Positions 51,901 to 61,860 of a stretch of 64,000 bases of DNA are shown one piece after another (the first letter of the stretch is position 1; every line of letters begins with the position of its first letter). Location of the stretch: the NCBI GenBank assembly GCA_030062745.1, contig CP099842.1, positions 2,418,001-2,482,000 on the forward strand. Reading direction: 5' to 3'. Source of the stretch: Capitulum mitella. Lineage: Eukaryota > Arthropoda > Thecostraca > Pollicipedomorpha > Pollicipedidae. The position numbers were made by a program, and so were the translations under genes. The notes beneath the pieces were generated by a model. It searched no databases. It was not told the DNA's origin and saw only the letters and a list, made by a program, of their open reading frames with translations.

Positions 51901-54538
51901 CTGTAATTCCCTGCCAGCCAACGTGGTGACGGCCGACACGGTCTCAACATTCAAATCCAGACTTGACAGGCACTGGGCACAGCACATGTGCTACACCACA
52001 CACTAAGAGAGATGCCGGTGCCCTGAGCTTGACGTGAGTGGGACCAACAGTCCTAGTGTCCTTCAAAATTCCCGACAGCCGTAGGTAAGGTAAGGTAAGG
52101 CAAGGCAAGGTATCTCAGAGGGCATAATGTACTCGTGGAAAACGGACGCCTGAATAGAAAGACTGGGAACTTTGGTCGTGTTTCGTTCCTACGGGAACCT
52201 CCGGCTTCCCAATGATCGACACTCCCACTCCTCACCGGCAGACAGCCCTTCCCCGTCTCATCGTTATGCGTCCGATATCGGCCGTCACGTCACGGTGTGA
52301 CGCGGTCCGCTCCCGGCCGTCACCGGCGGCCGGCGGCGAACGTAATTGATGGCGTCACGGCCCACCGGGACGCTCGCATGCCCGGCAATCCACGATGGGA
52401 TTAATAGCACACCCGGTCATTGGATCCGGGCCGAATAAAGCCGGGCCGGGGAACCGGCGACAGCGACGCGGACCATTGTGTCCCAGCTCCCGGGCCCCAC
52501 TAGTGGGTCCCTCTGTGACCCAGCTCGCGGACCTAATGGTCGAACCTTTCGTGACCTGACTCCTCGTGCCCAGTGATGGGAACGCCTCCGCAGTCTGTCC
52601 CTCGGTCCTCGTTAATGCCTCATTGCCAGGTCCCGCCCTCCGACACCTGTTTAAAGCGACCTCTCCACGTCCCGGCTTCACGCCTCGTCGAGGGGACTTC
52701 TCCGCCTGTCCCTGCGGTCGGCCGGCGGTCGGCGCTCGGCGGGGGGTCTGGGCGCGTCCGGCCGGCGGATTCTGACCGCCGGCCGCCCAGCTGATGAACC
52801 GGCCGCCTGCAGACGGGCCCGTGGCGGGCGCGCCCTGCACCACTCGTCGTCCGGGGCCGGATTCCTGCATGTCTGCAGCGGCGCGTTTTTGCTGCGACGG
52901 ACCGCGACGGCCAGCGCCGCTCGGTTAAGCCGGCCGGGGCGCTTCTAGCCCGCCGTTGGCCCCCCGCTCCCCCCCCCCGTATCCGTCCGTCCACCTGTGG
53001 CTTCGCCGCTGAAGGAGCGCGGCAAGACGACCTCCTGGTGGAGGTCCGGACCGGCGCTGATGGCGGGAGAGGGTCCGCGGTCGCGGCTGGCGGCGCGCCG
53101 TTTCGCAACGGCTCGAACCGCTGCCGACCTGAGGAGGCCTTGATCGGCCAGGCCGGCGGTGGGGCGCGGGGCTGACCGATGACGTGGCCGCGCGCCGCAG
53201 CCGGCGACCGATTACGGTGACCCTGACACGGCCGGGGACGGGACGACACACCTGGTGGTGCGGCCGCGGCTCTCGCTTCACCTGGTCGCGTGGTGAGGGC
53301 TGCTGGCGCCTGGTGACGGCAACAAGACGTCCTGACGAATCCGATGACGTGGTTGGGACGCTGGACCTGGTTGGTGGCCAGTCTAGGATGGAGATTTCTG
53401 GTGACGCGTCCAAGAGGACGGGTAAGCCACCTTCTCGCCAGCAGGTGCATAAGCTGGCGTCTCAGCTCAACAAATGACCGACAGCGGGTCCCTGGTCACA
53501 TGGCGAGGAGCCGAATGTCGCACGGTTTGACACACGAGACACATGCAGTTGGTCTCCTGCACCGCCCCCCCCCCCACGAAGCGACCCATGACCTGTCCGG
53601 CGCTCTCATCGCGGATTCGAAGCGCCTGTGGGTGTTCTGGAACGGCCGCTCTCCACCGCACCAAAGCGAGGTCACGATGCACCTGTTGCATCCTCTCGAA
53701 CCGCCTGGACGACCGGCCACGCGTCAGGAGCCGCCGGCCGGAGCCGCCCTTCCGGTGCCCGGGCAGGGGCGCATTCCGGCCCGACTGCCGTCGGCGGCGG
53801 CGGCGGGTGGTCGCCGCCGGGAGCCTGATCCAGACGGGTCGTTACCGGACACGGCGCGGACGTACCTCCGTCGCGGGCGCCGCCAAGGTGGCGGCCGGGT
53901 CAGCACAGCCGCCCACCGACGGTTGCAACGCGAGATCAAAGCGGTCGCCGGCCGGGGAGATGAGGTTTAAACGGGCGCCGCGTGCCGGCCCGGCCCGCCC
54001 GCCGCCGCCCGAGGCGCTGCCGTCGGCGGCGGCGGCGCCGATGGATGCCCTGGGAGGCGCCGAGTGTGAGCCGGAGCGCCAGGTCGAGGCTGCTGCGGCG
54101 ACGCGACCGCATTCAAATTGGCCGTAATGAGCGGTGCATCTGATTCGCTCGCCCGGAGAAAGATGCACGAAGCGTTTGTCGGTTGCCGAGCCGCCACCAT
54201 CAAGTGCAAAACTCATTAGCCCCGGCACAGCTGAGACTCTGTAACCCTGCAAAGGTCTTCCTGGTTTCAGACCCCTCATTTCCATTCGACCGTGCACTCG
54301 GGAGGGGACGACTGATGGAAAACCGGTCGATCGTTCTTTGGAATGAGCTCCTCGTTCTTTCCCCAGGACTGGGAACAGCTGGTGCTGCACCGTCTGCGGT
54401 GGGAAATCAGCGCCGTGACGTCACACGACTTTCTGGACCCGCTACTGCACCGGCTGTCGGTGGAGCGGTATCTGTCGCCCTCCAGGATACCGGACGTCCG
54501 GCGGCAAGCTCAGACCTTCATCGTCATGTGCAGCACAG
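42725..54538 (+). CDS. CycD: D-type cyclin (G1/S-specific), 5' part: exons 1-3 joined
   Basis: Join of 42725-42952, 43322-43537 and 54367-54538, giving 205 codons plus one base. D-type cyclins bind and activate CDK4/6 in the nucleus, and the complex phosphorylates Rb-family proteins to release E2F and start S phase. Visible here: an LFCCE motif (residues 9-13) matching the Rb-binding LxCx[11 protein letters not shown] at 53-62 and MRRILAYWM at 66-74 opening the cyclin box; [13 protein letters not shown] at 88-100; the lysine of SSK (K122) and the glutamate of DWEQL (E151), equivalent to the CDK-contacting pair of vertebrate cyclin D1. All junctions are GT-AG. Exon 2 is 216 bases with phase-0 ends and exon 3 ends in phase 1, as in vertebrate CCND genes. 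The second cyclin fold's end and the C-terminal PEST/Thr degron are missing; I found no exon 4 before position 64000. It appears to be the only gene in the window. Confidence 0.95.
42953..43321 (+). other. CycD: Cyclin D intron 1
   Basis: This phase-0 intron of 369 bases has GTGAGT at the donor and TTTCCAG at the acceptor. It is AT-richer than the flanking exons. Two short frames run into it from exon 1 but meet stops. I see no repeats or other features. Confidence 0.93.
43322..43537 (+). CDS. CycD: Cyclin D exon 2 (core of cyclin box)
   Basis: This exon has 72 codons (residues 77-148), from VCEEF to SVRDIF. The acceptor is a pyrimidine-rich TGTGTTTCCAG ending at 43321 and the donor GTGAGT starts at 43538. 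Length and phase equal those of vertebrate CCND exon 2 (216 bases). It carries [15 protein letters not shown] (87-101), [17 protein letters not shown] (110-126) with K122, and the DNSI turn (139-142) typical of D cyclins. These helices form the CDK-binding face of the first cyclin fold. This is the most secure coding segment in the window. Confidence 0.97.
45708..45732. promoter_or_regulatory. Pair of perfect CRE octamers in cyclin D intron 2
   Basis: TGACGTCA occurs at 45708-45715 and again at 45725-45732, 17 bases apart centre to centre, with a CAGCTG E-box core overlapping the second. TGACGTCA is the full CREB/ATF palindrome. Vertebrate cyclin D1 is a known CREB/ATF target through a promoter CRE, so an intronic pair here is a reasonable regulatory candidate. 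Its function is inferred. Confidence 0.4.
48784..49069 (+). repeat. 20-base minisatellite, 14 units
   Basis: The unit GTCAGTCCCCGCTGCTGGCC is repeated 14 times. Two units carry an extra CTG (23 bases), and recurrent variants read ATCAGTCTCCACTG. Looser CAGTCCTC-type copies precede it from about 48650. The array lies in cyclin D intron 2. It creates long open frames in two phases that are by-products of the repeat, not genes. Confidence 0.92.
51481..51507 (+). repeat. (GCC)9 triplet repeat
   Basis: Nine GCC units lie within a GC-rich block of cyclin D intron 2. No coding context is present. Confidence 0.95.
51840..52113 (+). mobile_element. 3' end of a non-LTR retrotransposon (LINE), relic
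   Basis: Bases 51899-52003 read [20 protein letters not shown] then [15 protein letters not shown], followed by TAA at 52004. This matches the conserved C-terminal tail of many invertebrate LINE reverse transcriptases (WNSLPxxVVxAxxVxxFKxRLDxHW), most like CR1/Jockey-clade elements, with the usual W replaced by C. The expected upstream residues (FSVRAE) are in another frame, so it carries at least one frameshift. A ~75-base 3' UTR follows and ends in about six GGTAA/GGCAA units (52083-52112), a typical LINE 3' tail. The copy is 5'-truncated, in the sense orientation of the host gene, inside intron 2. Confidence 0.65.
54367..54538 (+). CDS. CycD: Cyclin D exon 3 (end of first fold, start of second fold)
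   Basis: This exon has 57 codons plus one base (residues 149-205 and the G of a split codon). The acceptor is CTTTCCCCAG ending at 54366 and the donor is ACAG/GTCAGC. Readable blocks are [18 protein letters not shown] (149-166), [11 protein letters not shown] (168-178) and [13 protein letters not shown] (193-205), matching the cyclin D1 blocks MELLLVNKLKWNLAAMT, HDFIEHFLSKM and RKHAQTFVALCAT. It is 12 bases longer than the 160-base vertebrate exon, and the four extra residues fall in the loop [12 protein letters not shown]. The last ~20 bases of the exon resemble units of the 40-base tandem array that follows. Position 54416 holds a TGACGTCA octamer within codons for V-T-S. Confidence 0.96.
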
Positions 54539-54890
54539 GTCAGCCGAGGTCACATAATGATCATCATGAGGAGCGCAGGTCAGCCGAGGTCATATGCAGG
54601 TCATTTTACGCAGCACAAGTCAGCCGGTGTAACGTAGGGGTTATCAAGAGCGGCTCGAGTAGTCAGGATCATGTAGAGGTCATCATTTATGGGACAGGTC
54701 GATCTGAGGCACTCAGAGGCCACCGTGTGCGGCATAGCTTAGGGAGGGCCTCTTAGAGGTCACTGTATGCAACGCAAAGCAGAGCTATACGGAGGTCGTC
54801 ATGTGCAATACGTGTCAGCCAGCGCGATGCAGAAGTCACGGTCCTGCATGGCACGGGGCAGCCAAGATTGGAAAAGCATCACAGTATGGT
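54519..54890 (+). repeat. Degenerate 40-base tandem array grown from the exon 3 / intron 3 junction
   Basis: The end of exon 3 and its donor (CAGCACAGGTCAGCC at 54531) recur at 40-base steps: CGCAGGTCAGCC at 54575, CAGCACAAGTCAGCC at 54611, then more diverged units (GGGACAGGTCGATC at 54691) down to about 54890, roughly nine units. The segment from 54796 (TCGTCATGTGCA) repeats the coding bases of 54521-54532 almost exactly, so the unit includes the last ~20 exon bases. One intact decoy donor, CAG/GTCAGC, lies 40 bases past the true one. Using it would add 40 bases and shift the frame. Confidence 0.8.
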
Positions 54891-55936
54891 GAGTTGAGGC
54901 CCGTCACGGTCGCAGAGTGCAGCAGAAACCAGTCAGGGTTTTCAAAATATTGAAAGCAACTAAAACACTCCACTGGGTCAGGGTTACGGGGACGTCTTTA
55001 TCAGTGAGTGATGTTCCGCATGGGTTCATCAGAAGAACAGTCGGCTCGACCGTCATTGTGGCGCATTTTCGGTGTGTCAGCGCGCATCCGTCTGCGGCTG
55101 GCAGGGTTAATTCTGATGGCCGCAGAGGGCGTCACAAGTTGCACAAGCTGGACCACAGCTCTGCGTACGGTCGCCAGCAACACAGACAGTGCACCAGAGG
55201 AGATGCGTCTCTGGCATCCGTGGTGGATGGCTGTTTGCTGTTGCTAGTTGCGCGGGCAGGTACGACGCCGAGCACGCCGGACCCAGTGACCCGTGTCGAC
55301 ACGTTGTTGTTTGAAGATGAGGCGAGATAGCTGCAACTCTCTTATATAACCCAAGGATTCGTGTGGAAAACGTGCGCTTCCCTCCGAAGTAAAAAGTGCA
55401 TCATCATTGACGAGGGCGAGTCAGTACCAGACCTCTCCCACTGTTGTTCATCCGTTCTTTGATGATCAAACGGCAATGATACGCCAGGAGTTATAGCAGC
55501 CACAAGTGAATATTTCTCGAGAGTCTGGTATACCTTAACTGCGCATCCTTCAGCGAACGGGAACGTCCCCGGTAGTGGGTCGTTTTAACCTGCCCGAAAG
55601 ATGCGGTGACTGTTCCCGTCTCGTTCAGCCTGGGTCTCCGTCGCCCAGCCTGCTCGCTGGCGACTGATCGCTGGCGGCGCGGTCCCAGATTTCTCCAGTG
55701 TTGACCGAGGCTGGCTTTAAAGCCCGCCCGGAGACGCGGCCGGAGCTCTCCGCTGACCCACTGGGCCGCGACGCCGCCAGAAAGCGAGAGTACGCCATGA
55801 CGTCACGGCCAGGAGAGAGCCGAGAGCGCAGCCTGCCATCTGCCACGGCCCTTTAAATGTCCGCCGAGAGAGGTATTTTAATTCCGGGGAAAGTAGGTCT
55901 AGATCGGCGGCGTCTCGACGGCGGCGGCCAGCCGGC

Positions 55937-55960
55937 GCCGCCGCCGCCGCCGCCGCCGCC
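55937..55960 (+). repeat. (GCC)8 triplet repeat
   Basis: Eight GCC units lie in cyclin D intron 3. They would encode a proline or alanine run only in a spurious frame. Confidence 0.93.
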
Positions 55961-57454
55961 GCTCCCCGATCACGGCGGCCGCGGCAGACTCTGCCGACAG
56001 CCGGGCCGTCTGGCGCGGCCGGACGCCGCCGCGTCGCTGACCTGGCGACAAGTCAGCGGCGGGGTGCGCCGCCGCAGTCCCGCAGTTTACCGGCCAGGAA
56101 CCGGTCCGGAATTTAAAGTGTGCGGGATTTCCTAACGGACCTGCACAGCAACATTGTGGAGGTGAAGCCGTTGTTGCGCGATGCCGATCTGGTGGGAGGA
56201 ACGATCAGCCGCGGACCGAGCCCGACTTCCAAGCTGTCCACTGGTCCTTGAAAGGTTCGGCGAAGTTCACATCGCTGCACGTGACGCGTCTGGTGTGGGC
56301 TTCTTGAAGTCGAGATACCAGTTTGAGCGCCTCAGTGACAGCCACGAACTTTTCTTCGGTGGTCCTCCGGCCGACTTCACAAAACGCTCTCAGTCGAACC
56401 GGAGCGTTGGGAGCGCGCTTCCGTTTCCAAAGTCGGCCGGCGCGTCAAATGTCGGAAGTTCACTTTACGCCCGTCTGGCGGCGCTGGCATTAACGCATGC
56501 TCCGACTTATTTATGCCCTCGTAACCGGCGCTCCCCGCGGTCTCTCCTTACGGAAGGCGCCGCCGGAGATGTTTCGAGGAACGCGCCAGATGTCGCGCGC
56601 CGCCTCCGGAAATCGGATCACTCCCGCGGCCACTTGCTGCCCACTTATTACACCACTTGTCACCGGTGCCTGTGGCCGGCACGGGTGCCTTTCAAGTGGT
56701 CCCCAGCTCGCACTCCGTCTGTGGAGGCCCCGCCTTTTCGCGCACACCAGCTGCTCCTCACCCCCCCCCCCCATTTCTGTTCTCGGTAGCTCCAGACCCC
56801 TCCCTGAAGACGCGACTGGATGGCCTACATCTGACGGGGGCCAGCTGCCCTGTGATGAGCTACGTCCTCCTGAACCGTCCGAACTCAGCGCAGTCCACAC
56901 CCGGCCCAGACACGCTGCCCCCAGTCACTCCCAGGCTCCGTCCCAGACAGCTGCCCAGACTCCAGACGCGACCGCTGTCGAGGACGCGCCACGACAAGAA
57001 AGGGCCTCTTGACCCTCCGACAGGGGCCGTCTGCCGCCGAGGCTGCCCGTGTGGCGGCGAGCCGACACTTACAGCCGTGCATAATACGATGGAAATGAAT
57101 GAGGATAGCCCGCTATCGAGTCCTTGGGAGTGCATCTAAGTTCGTCGGTCACGTGCCGACCCGGCATGCCCAGACGGCCCTGCGCCATTACCGTCGCCGG
57201 GGTGCAATCTGCAAACAGTCTGGCAGAACGAGTCCTGGTCGGTCCCCCCTATCTCTGACTCGGAGGGCCGGACACGGTGACCACACCTACGACCGACAGA
57301 CAGCGGGCGGGGGGGGGGGGCTCAGTGGGAGCCGCCGGCGGCGACGGAGGGACATTCCTGGATGGTGGTTTATGACGGCTCCACCGCGGGCCGGCCGGCA
57401 GAGCCGCCATCAATGGCCAGCAGAGCGCTGCTCTCGCTCGGCCAGCAGCGCGCC

Positions 57455-57491
57455 GCCGCTAATGTAATTAGCGGCAGCCTGTAATTAGCGG
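57455..57491. promoter_or_regulatory. Palindromic homeodomain-type site cluster in intron 3
   Basis: GCCGCTAAT and ATTAGCGGC form a perfect 9-base inverted repeat with a 3-base spacer at 57455-57475. A third copy, TAATTAGCGGG, follows at 57482-57491, 17 bases downstream of the TAATTA in the palindrome. TAATTA is the core of many homeodomain sites and the paired arrangement suits dimer binding. This is sequence-only evidence. Confidence 0.35.
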
Positions 57492-59065
57492 GCCCCCGGA
57501 GGATCATGTGCAGGGCGGATCCCCGGCGCCGACAATTTGGTCGCGACCAGACCGCTCCGCTCTGCCGCGGAGCGTGCGCAGCTTTGTGCTGGCTGCAGCC
57601 AAGGCACGCTTCTCTGCGGCACTGGGAAAACGTTTGTCGCTTATTGCAGGATATTAGCATACCTGAGCTTATTGTTCAGTACATTTTAGGGTGCCATTGG
57701 AAGAGGTTATAACACACGAGGTCGTCCGTGCCCCATCAGAGCAAATTATTTTCGTAGTCTTGATGTTGCATTTCATACCTTTGTGAAAGTGCAGCTCAAA
57801 ACTAGCGCGGGTAAGTAGATATCGCGCCAAGCACACGCAATAAAACTTTCCCTGCTGATCCCACGGTTAGAAAATTTGATTGGGGTGGCTTATTGCTTAC
57901 CATCGTTGCATTTTAAGGCCTCATGTACGGTATTAACAAACAATTCGGGAAATACCTTTAAAATTTTGCAAATATTTTCCCCCGACTGTCTGCAGTCTGT
58001 GCTTCTTGGTAAAAATTGGCTCATGGTTGTCGCGCGATACCAAACGAAATTAAACGACAACCGCAATCAACCGCAGCCGCAGTCGCAGTCTCCATCGGTC
58101 ACGAAATCCACTCGACTGGAAACCAGACAACATTGTCAGGCGTCTTGGATTTTTCGAATGCTCGGGATTTGTTGGATGTAACAGGCACCAACTTCGCACA
58201 GGTAGACTGTGATACCCTGGAACACAGACATCGACATTTGCGGTCATGTAAAACGTAGCCACTTGTGGAAGTACGGCTGTCCTCGACCGAGTTACCCGTT
58301 AACCGATTGACTCTCCTCCGTTTTGTCACCCGCAAAGAATGCCTCTAATGCCTCCTCTTTATGACTTTACCTTCATCTTGCGATTCGTCTTCCCAGGTCT
58401 GAACAGTTCAGGAAAGTCATAGCCAAGCAGACGTGACAAACATTTAGGAGTATAGGACGTAACAGATCTTTAGGAGCGTGGGACAGTCCTCTAGCCTGCC
58501 TTTTCGAGCAGGGTTTTCCTCACCAAATTGTCCTCCTGGGCAGGGTACCTAGTACGTTTCCACTAGAGCCGCTCCATCTCGCGGTTTGGACGGAGGTTCG
58601 GTTTCCTCTGGTACTTCTCCGTCGTTCGGACAGCTCCGGCAGGGGTCCCGCCTTACTATCCCGGGCCCGCAGTCGTGTTCGGTCCAACGCTGGTCGACCT
58701 GCGCCGCTGACCGTGAACTTGTCCGGCAGTAAATCACAGAGAACTGGCGCGGCGCCCAAGCGGCGACCCCGCCCCCCTCTTCTCGCCCAATTCCTCCGAC
58801 TAATAGCAGCAGCGCTGTAAAGAACACTGCCAGTGCGGGACACGGCCACAATAGGAACGACGGCGGCCGGCGGTCCTGAAGGACCCCTCCTGCCTCGCCG
58901 CTGTCTCTCGACGACTCCGCGAAGGCCGCCGGACGGCGACGGCGGACGGCGACGCCGGACGGCGGGCCGTCGTCGATCCGGCCGGGTACAGTTCACTGGC
59001 CGGCCGTGGTCGACGGCCGTGGCCGGGTTCGGACGCCCCACCGCGCCGCCGATTACCGACCGAGA

Positions 59066-59395
59066 CCGTCCTGTCTGTGTCCGGGACTGACCAGACCGTC
59101 CCGTCTGTGTCCGGGACTGACCAGACCGTTCTGTCTGTGTCCGGGACTGACCAGACCGTCCCGTCTGTGTCCGGGACTGATCAGACCGTCCGTCTGTGTC
59201 CGGGACTGACCAGACCGTCCCGTCTGTGTCCGGGACTGACCAGACCGTCCCGTCTGTGTCCGGGACTGATCAGATCGTCCTGTCTGTGTCCAGGACTGGT
59301 CAGACCGTCCCGTCTGTGCCCGGGACTGACCGTCCCGTCCCGTCTGTGTCCGGGACTGCTCAGACCGTCCTGTCTCTGTCCGGGACTGATCGGAC
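59066..59395 (+). repeat. 30-base minisatellite, 11 units
   Basis: A 30-base unit containing CTGTGTCCGGGACTGACCAG recurs 11 times with few substitutions and one 29-base unit near 59186. The unit is a multiple of three, so it reads through as a 10-residue repeat (SVSGTDQTVP) in two frames either side of the one-base loss. It lies within cyclin D intron 3, has no splice context of its own and is best treated as noncoding. Confidence 0.93.
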
Positions 59396-61715
59396 GCTGC
59401 TGCAGATTAGACGGATGCCTAATCTAGCGCGTTTGACCCTTTCCCCGTGTCGACGGGCGGGTCTTTGTCGCGGTCGTCTTTGCCTGTCGGCCGGTGGCGG
59501 TGGTGAAGGAGGACGAATTCGGCGGTGCCGTCGCCGCCGCCCGCCGAGACGGCATGCCTACCACGCTGAGCGACTTCCGGCGGGCCCCAGCTCTATTCCG
59601 GCGTTCTTTGAGGACCGTCGACCGGTCGGCGCGGCTCTGAGGCCGCCGGCTGACTGCCGCTCGGTGTCTTTCATGTATTGAACGGCCGCCGGTCGGTCGG
59701 CGCCGTCACTGCGACGGCCTGACGGAGCGGGCCGGCCGCCGGCGCGGCGGACAGCTTTGTCGCCGGCGAGGCCAGCCTTCCGCCGGCCGGCCACGCGGAA
59801 AATCTAAAAAATGATGTATTTAATTGTGCACTGTGTATTTATCCGTGCTGAGGCGGGCCGTTTTCGGCGCCAGCGGCGAGGGCCGGCCCCTGAAAGCGGC
59901 GCTGGCGGGCGGAGCCGCCGTCGGCAGCGGCTCGCATTCCGCGCCCTTTCAGCGGCGAGAGTGATGGCGATTTGATGGCGGCTTTGTGGCCGGACGAGCG
60001 GCCGCGCGCGGGTCAAGCATCAGCTGTCCGGCCCCGTTCTGGTGGCCAGCTGACGGCGGCATTGTGTTCGGCCGACGTCGGACGGTGGCCTCAGAGCCGT
60101 GGCCGACACTTCGCTCTCTCTTCCCCCGTTGGCAGGTGGTCAACATTCCTCGCCCGGTGAACGCGTGTAGGCGAGGCCCGGTCTTCGAACGGACTGCACG
60201 GCTTCCACGAAACGTGTGAGGTCTGCCAGGCTGAAAGGCGGCGAACAATAGAATCTGGGAGCGAAGAGCGTTCCATCCTCCGCCGCGACGGGACGGAAAT
60301 TTGCGAAATCCTCTGACGAAACGGGGCCAGCGTGACGCTATACGGTTATTAAATTATCCGAGCGTGGCGTGAGCGGGTGGCAAGACCGTCGCCCGCAGCC
60401 CGCGGTCGGCGAGCTTCAGCTGTCGACCGATTACCATCTGATTACAGAGCCGGAAGCTGGCCGAGCGAAGGACGCGATCTGGCCGAGAGAGGGCCCGCGG
60501 GTCACGTGACGTCGGTCCCAGGGAAGGGGGTCTCCCACGGCATGGCTGTGTCTCAGCAGGCTTGACCACTGAAGGCAGCCGTCCTTAATCGAAATTTTGA
60601 CCGTGCAACACGGAGGACACCCAGCATCAAAGTACCGAGAGCTTGCCAGCTGCTCACGCCGTGTTCATGGACCCTCTCATACCTGTGGCCATGGCTGCAG
60701 CCGAAACACGAACTGGTCCAGACACAGCGCCCTGCTCGGGGGACTCGCGCAGAGGACACCGGCCCAGTCGCCTGTCCCCGTCTGGGCGGCGGACGGCCGC
60801 CGCGCGCCCCGGCAAAAACCGCACGGACCGCCCTAAAAACACGGCTCAGACGGAATGTCCGCGCCGGCCGACCGGCGGCTGGCCCGGGAGGTCATTCATT
60901 TGGGCGGCCGACACGCGTGTCCGCCGGCCGGCCACGATGGCGAGTTAAATGCCCGTCAGAGGGGAGACGGGGCGAAAAAACGCCTCCTCGCCGGATAAAA
61001 ACGATCCGCCGTCTGCCCGCCGGCCCCTGCCCGGCTCAGGCTCGGCGAGCACATTTCACTTTTTGTACGGGAAAATGATTGCACAAAACTCTTCCATAAT
61101 TGATTTTTTGCCCGGCTCATTTTCACAGTCTACGGGTGGGGCGCCCGTCTTGCGGTAGGTCGCACGTTCTCCCATCAATGCCCGTTGTCTGATGGATTTG
61201 TTTCAATATTGAAGGTCAAGACACCCATTGCAAAAACCCGCCAGAGGCCAAGAGGTTAATTCTGGGGCTGGGAGGCCGGCCATCGCGCTGTCACTGCCAT
61301 CTGCCGGCGCCGCCGGCGACACGGTACGGTTTTTGTCGAGCTCGACGCCCGCTGAGTTCCAGCCCGTCTTCGCCGCCGAGTCGACGTAAGATCGGCTGCG
61401 CACGGGGCTGTTCTCCGCGGCGGCCGTCAGTGCTGTTTCAGTCGGGTCAGTTCGGTCCTAATATTCGATCCGGTGACCATGAGTCGCTAACAGCCCAGAC
61501 GAAGCCGGCACCGCCACACCCGTACCGAACTCCCAGGGGCTGCCGCATGGCGAACGGCTTCCAGCTCCGAAAACATGACCCGGCTGCTAATAACCTGGCG
61601 GTCCATCGCCGGACCATCCGTGACGTCACTGACAGACCGTGACATCAATGGCCAGACGACAGACGACTTCCGGTGTCTCAGGCCCGGGTCGGACGGTGTC
61701 CAGTTCCGCCGACGC

Positions 61716-61860
61716 ACTGGCGGATCCAGGGGGGGGGGTGTTTCGGCCATGCACCCCGAAACGCGATTGGGGGCCAAATGGCCATTCTGCCCCCATAAAA
61801 AAACATGGGCATTTCTCCTTAACGAGAGTTTGAATTTGCTGGAACTCTGAATCCAACCCA
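61716..61860. mobile_element. Possible end of a DNA transposon or MITE
   Basis: CACTGGCGGATCCAGG followed by a G run resembles the terminal sequence of several invertebrate DNA transposon families (CAGTGGCGGATCCAG-type ends). The following ~120 bases (to about 61860) are AT-richer than their surroundings. No matching inverted end was found downstream, so this is either a fragment or a chance resemblance. Confidence 0.3.

Larger units (their letters stand above)
43538..54366 (+). other. CycD: Cyclin D intron 2 (10.8 kb)
   Basis: This phase-0 intron is 10,829 bases long. GC-rich blocks lie near 43.73-43.99, 44.79-45.06, 46.84-47.30, 49.03-49.42 and 49.78-50.72 kb, and nearly continuously from 52.2 kb to exon 3. 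The rest is AT-rich and unremarkable. It contains a CRE pair (45708-45732), a 20-base minisatellite (48784-49069), a GCC run (51481-51507) and a LINE 3' end (51840-52113). No second gene on either strand could be supported. Long open frames at 52620-53450 (-) and 48512-49240 (+) are explained by GC content and by the minisatellite. Confidence 0.88.

Noticed and set aside
52620-53450. 276-codon frame on the - strand
   Set aside because: It is Arg/Pro/Ala-rich, in the GC-rich end of intron 2, with competing frames on both strands and no domain.
59077-59681. Frames encoding SVSGTDQTVP repeats
   Set aside because: They are a by-product of the 30-base array inside intron 3, with no splice sites or start that would make them exons.
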